Assembly (NCBI GenBank): GCA_937890875.1
Contig: CALAEB010000345.1
Span: forward strand, 1 to 6,691
From: an uncultured Anaerolineaceae bacterium
GTDB lineage: Bacteria; Chloroflexota; Anaerolineae; Anaerolineales; Anaerolineaceae
Reading direction: 5' to 3'
Length of the DNA: 6,691 nt
Shown here one piece after another: positions 5,981 to 6,691 of this stretch (position 1 is the stretch's first letter; every line of letters begins with the position of its first letter). The position numbers were made by a program, and so were the translations under genes. Under the pieces are notes generated by a model. That model did no database searches, had not been told where the DNA came from, and saw only the letters and a list, made by a program, of their open reading frames with translations.

Positions 5981-6691
5981 GTGAAAAGCAAATTTTCAAT
6001 TATTACGAGATTAATTAGTAGATCATTTGTGGTGTTATTTTTGGTATTTGCTTTATTTGTATTTTTGGCTCCATTGACATGGGTCGTGCTTACCTCGTTG
6101 AAAACAATCCCGGAAGCTTATTTATGGCCGCCTTCATTTTGGCCACAGAATTTTACTTTTGAGGCCTATGTAAATGTGTGGAAGTTTAAAGATTTTTCGT
6201 CCATTTTCGTAAACTCTGTGATTGTGTCAGTTACTTCTACTCTTTTTGCAGCTCTTTTGGCCAGCTTTGCGGCATATGGATTTTCCAGATTTAAATTTCG
6301 CGGAAATAAGATCGTTCTTTTCCTTTTTTTGTTTACACAAATGGTTCCCGGTATTCTGTTGCTTCTGCCTTATTTCATCTTTATGAGTAAATTGAAGTTA
6401 ATTAATTCACATTTTGCTTTGATTCTGGCATATACTTCCTTTTCACTTCCATTTTGCACCTGGATGCTGAAAAGTTTTGTGGATTCAATTCCTAAGGATC
6501 TTGACGAAGCTGCCATGATTGATGGTGCCAATCGGGCACAAACGCTTGCTCTGGTGATTTTTCCGCTGGCGCTTCCCGGTATTGCCGCGACGGTTCTGTT
6601 TGGGTTTTTAGTCGCATGGAATCATTACCTTTTTGCGATGGGATTAACGACTTCTCCGGATATGTATACGCTTCCGGAGAAGTCGTTAATA
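5981..6691 (+). CDS. sugar ABC transporter permease, MalG/UgpE type (3' partial)
   Basis: Second membrane subunit of the importer, open to the right edge (237 residues visible of about 270-280). It starts at GTG 5981, with AGGAG at 5971-5975 five bases upstream; the protein begins MKSKFSIITRLISRS before a long hydrophobic segment at about 16-39. Family landmarks are TSLKTIPEAYLWPP, NSVIVSVTSTLFAALLASFAAYGFSRFKFRG, the QMVPGILLLLPYFIF segment, and the intact EAA loop EAAMIDGANRAQTLALVIFP at 176-195 (DGA at 181-183), followed by LPGIAATVLFGFLVAWNHYLFAMGL. The last recognisable family residues are SPDMYTLP. The terminal EKSLI does not look like the family (usually TLPVGL or similar) and is encoded by the right arm of an 18-bp inverted repeat, so the last 15 or so bases may not be genuine. 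With the upstream permease it would form the channel. No ATPase gene is in the window. Confidence 0.92.
   Translation, partial: MKSKFSIITRLISRSFVVLFLVFALFVFLAPLTWVVLTSLKTIPEAYLWPPSFWPQNFTFEAYVNVWKFKDFSSIFVNSVIVSVTSTLFAALLASFAAYGFSRFKFRGNKIVLFLFLFTQMVPGILLLLPYFIFMSKLKLINSHFALILAYTSFSLPFCTWMLKSFVDSIPKDLDEAAMIDGANRAQTLALVIFPLALPGIAATVLFGFLVAWNHYLFAMGLTTSPDMYTLPEKSLI
6643..6690. repeat. perfect 18-bp inverted repeat at the right edge
   Basis: Arms at 6643-6660 and 6673-6690 are exact reverse complements separated by 12 bases, inside the permease reading frame and ending one base before the edge. Both inner ends carry TCCGGA, itself a palindrome. Such a long perfect match is very unlikely by chance in coding DNA. 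Either a real hairpin or, more likely given its position, a snap-back copy formed when the 3' TCCGGA annealed to the upstream TCCGGA. Confidence 0.85.

Overview
This window reads as one stretch of a co-directional (+ strand) carbohydrate-uptake and catabolism operon, cut at both edges. In order it holds the 3' part of a BtpA/SgcQ-family TIM-barrel gene, an FGGY-family carbohydrate kinase, a peptidase M19 (membrane dipeptidase-like) gene broken by a frameshift, a family-1 extracellular sugar-binding protein, a MalF/UgpA-type permease, and a MalG/UgpE-type permease that runs off the right edge. No RNA genes, CRISPR arrays, mobile elements or regulator genes are visible, and no gap between genes exceeds about 220 bases.

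Organism: a bacterium of moderate GC with good Shine-Dalgarno sites. The binding protein has an ordinary Sec signal peptide with no lipobox cysteine, which argues against a typical Firmicute, where such proteins are usually lipoproteins. A Chloroflexota (Anaerolineae-like) or Spirochaetota-type anaerobe would fit, but this is an impression from protein style and gene mix, not a demonstrated assignment.

How the genes may work together: the binding protein and two permeases would import a sugar, polyol or glycoconjugate. The transporter ATPase is not in the window, so it is either downstream or supplied by a shared ATPase encoded elsewhere. The FGGY kinase would phosphorylate the imported compound or a derivative. 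The BtpA-like protein (a TIM barrel of poorly defined function) and the M19-like amidohydrolase would act on the substrate or an intermediate. The substrate cannot be named from the sequence.

The points that most deserve a second look are: (1) the frameshift in the M19 gene near 3119-3121; (2) replacement of three of the five classical M19 metal ligands in that protein; (3) a perfect 13-bp stem-loop between the binding protein and the first permease; (4) a perfect 18-bp inverted repeat ending one base before the right edge, where the permease stops resembling its family, which may be an assembly or library snap-back artefact; and (5) the unusual combination of BtpA, FGGY kinase and divergent M19 in a single sugar-transport operon.
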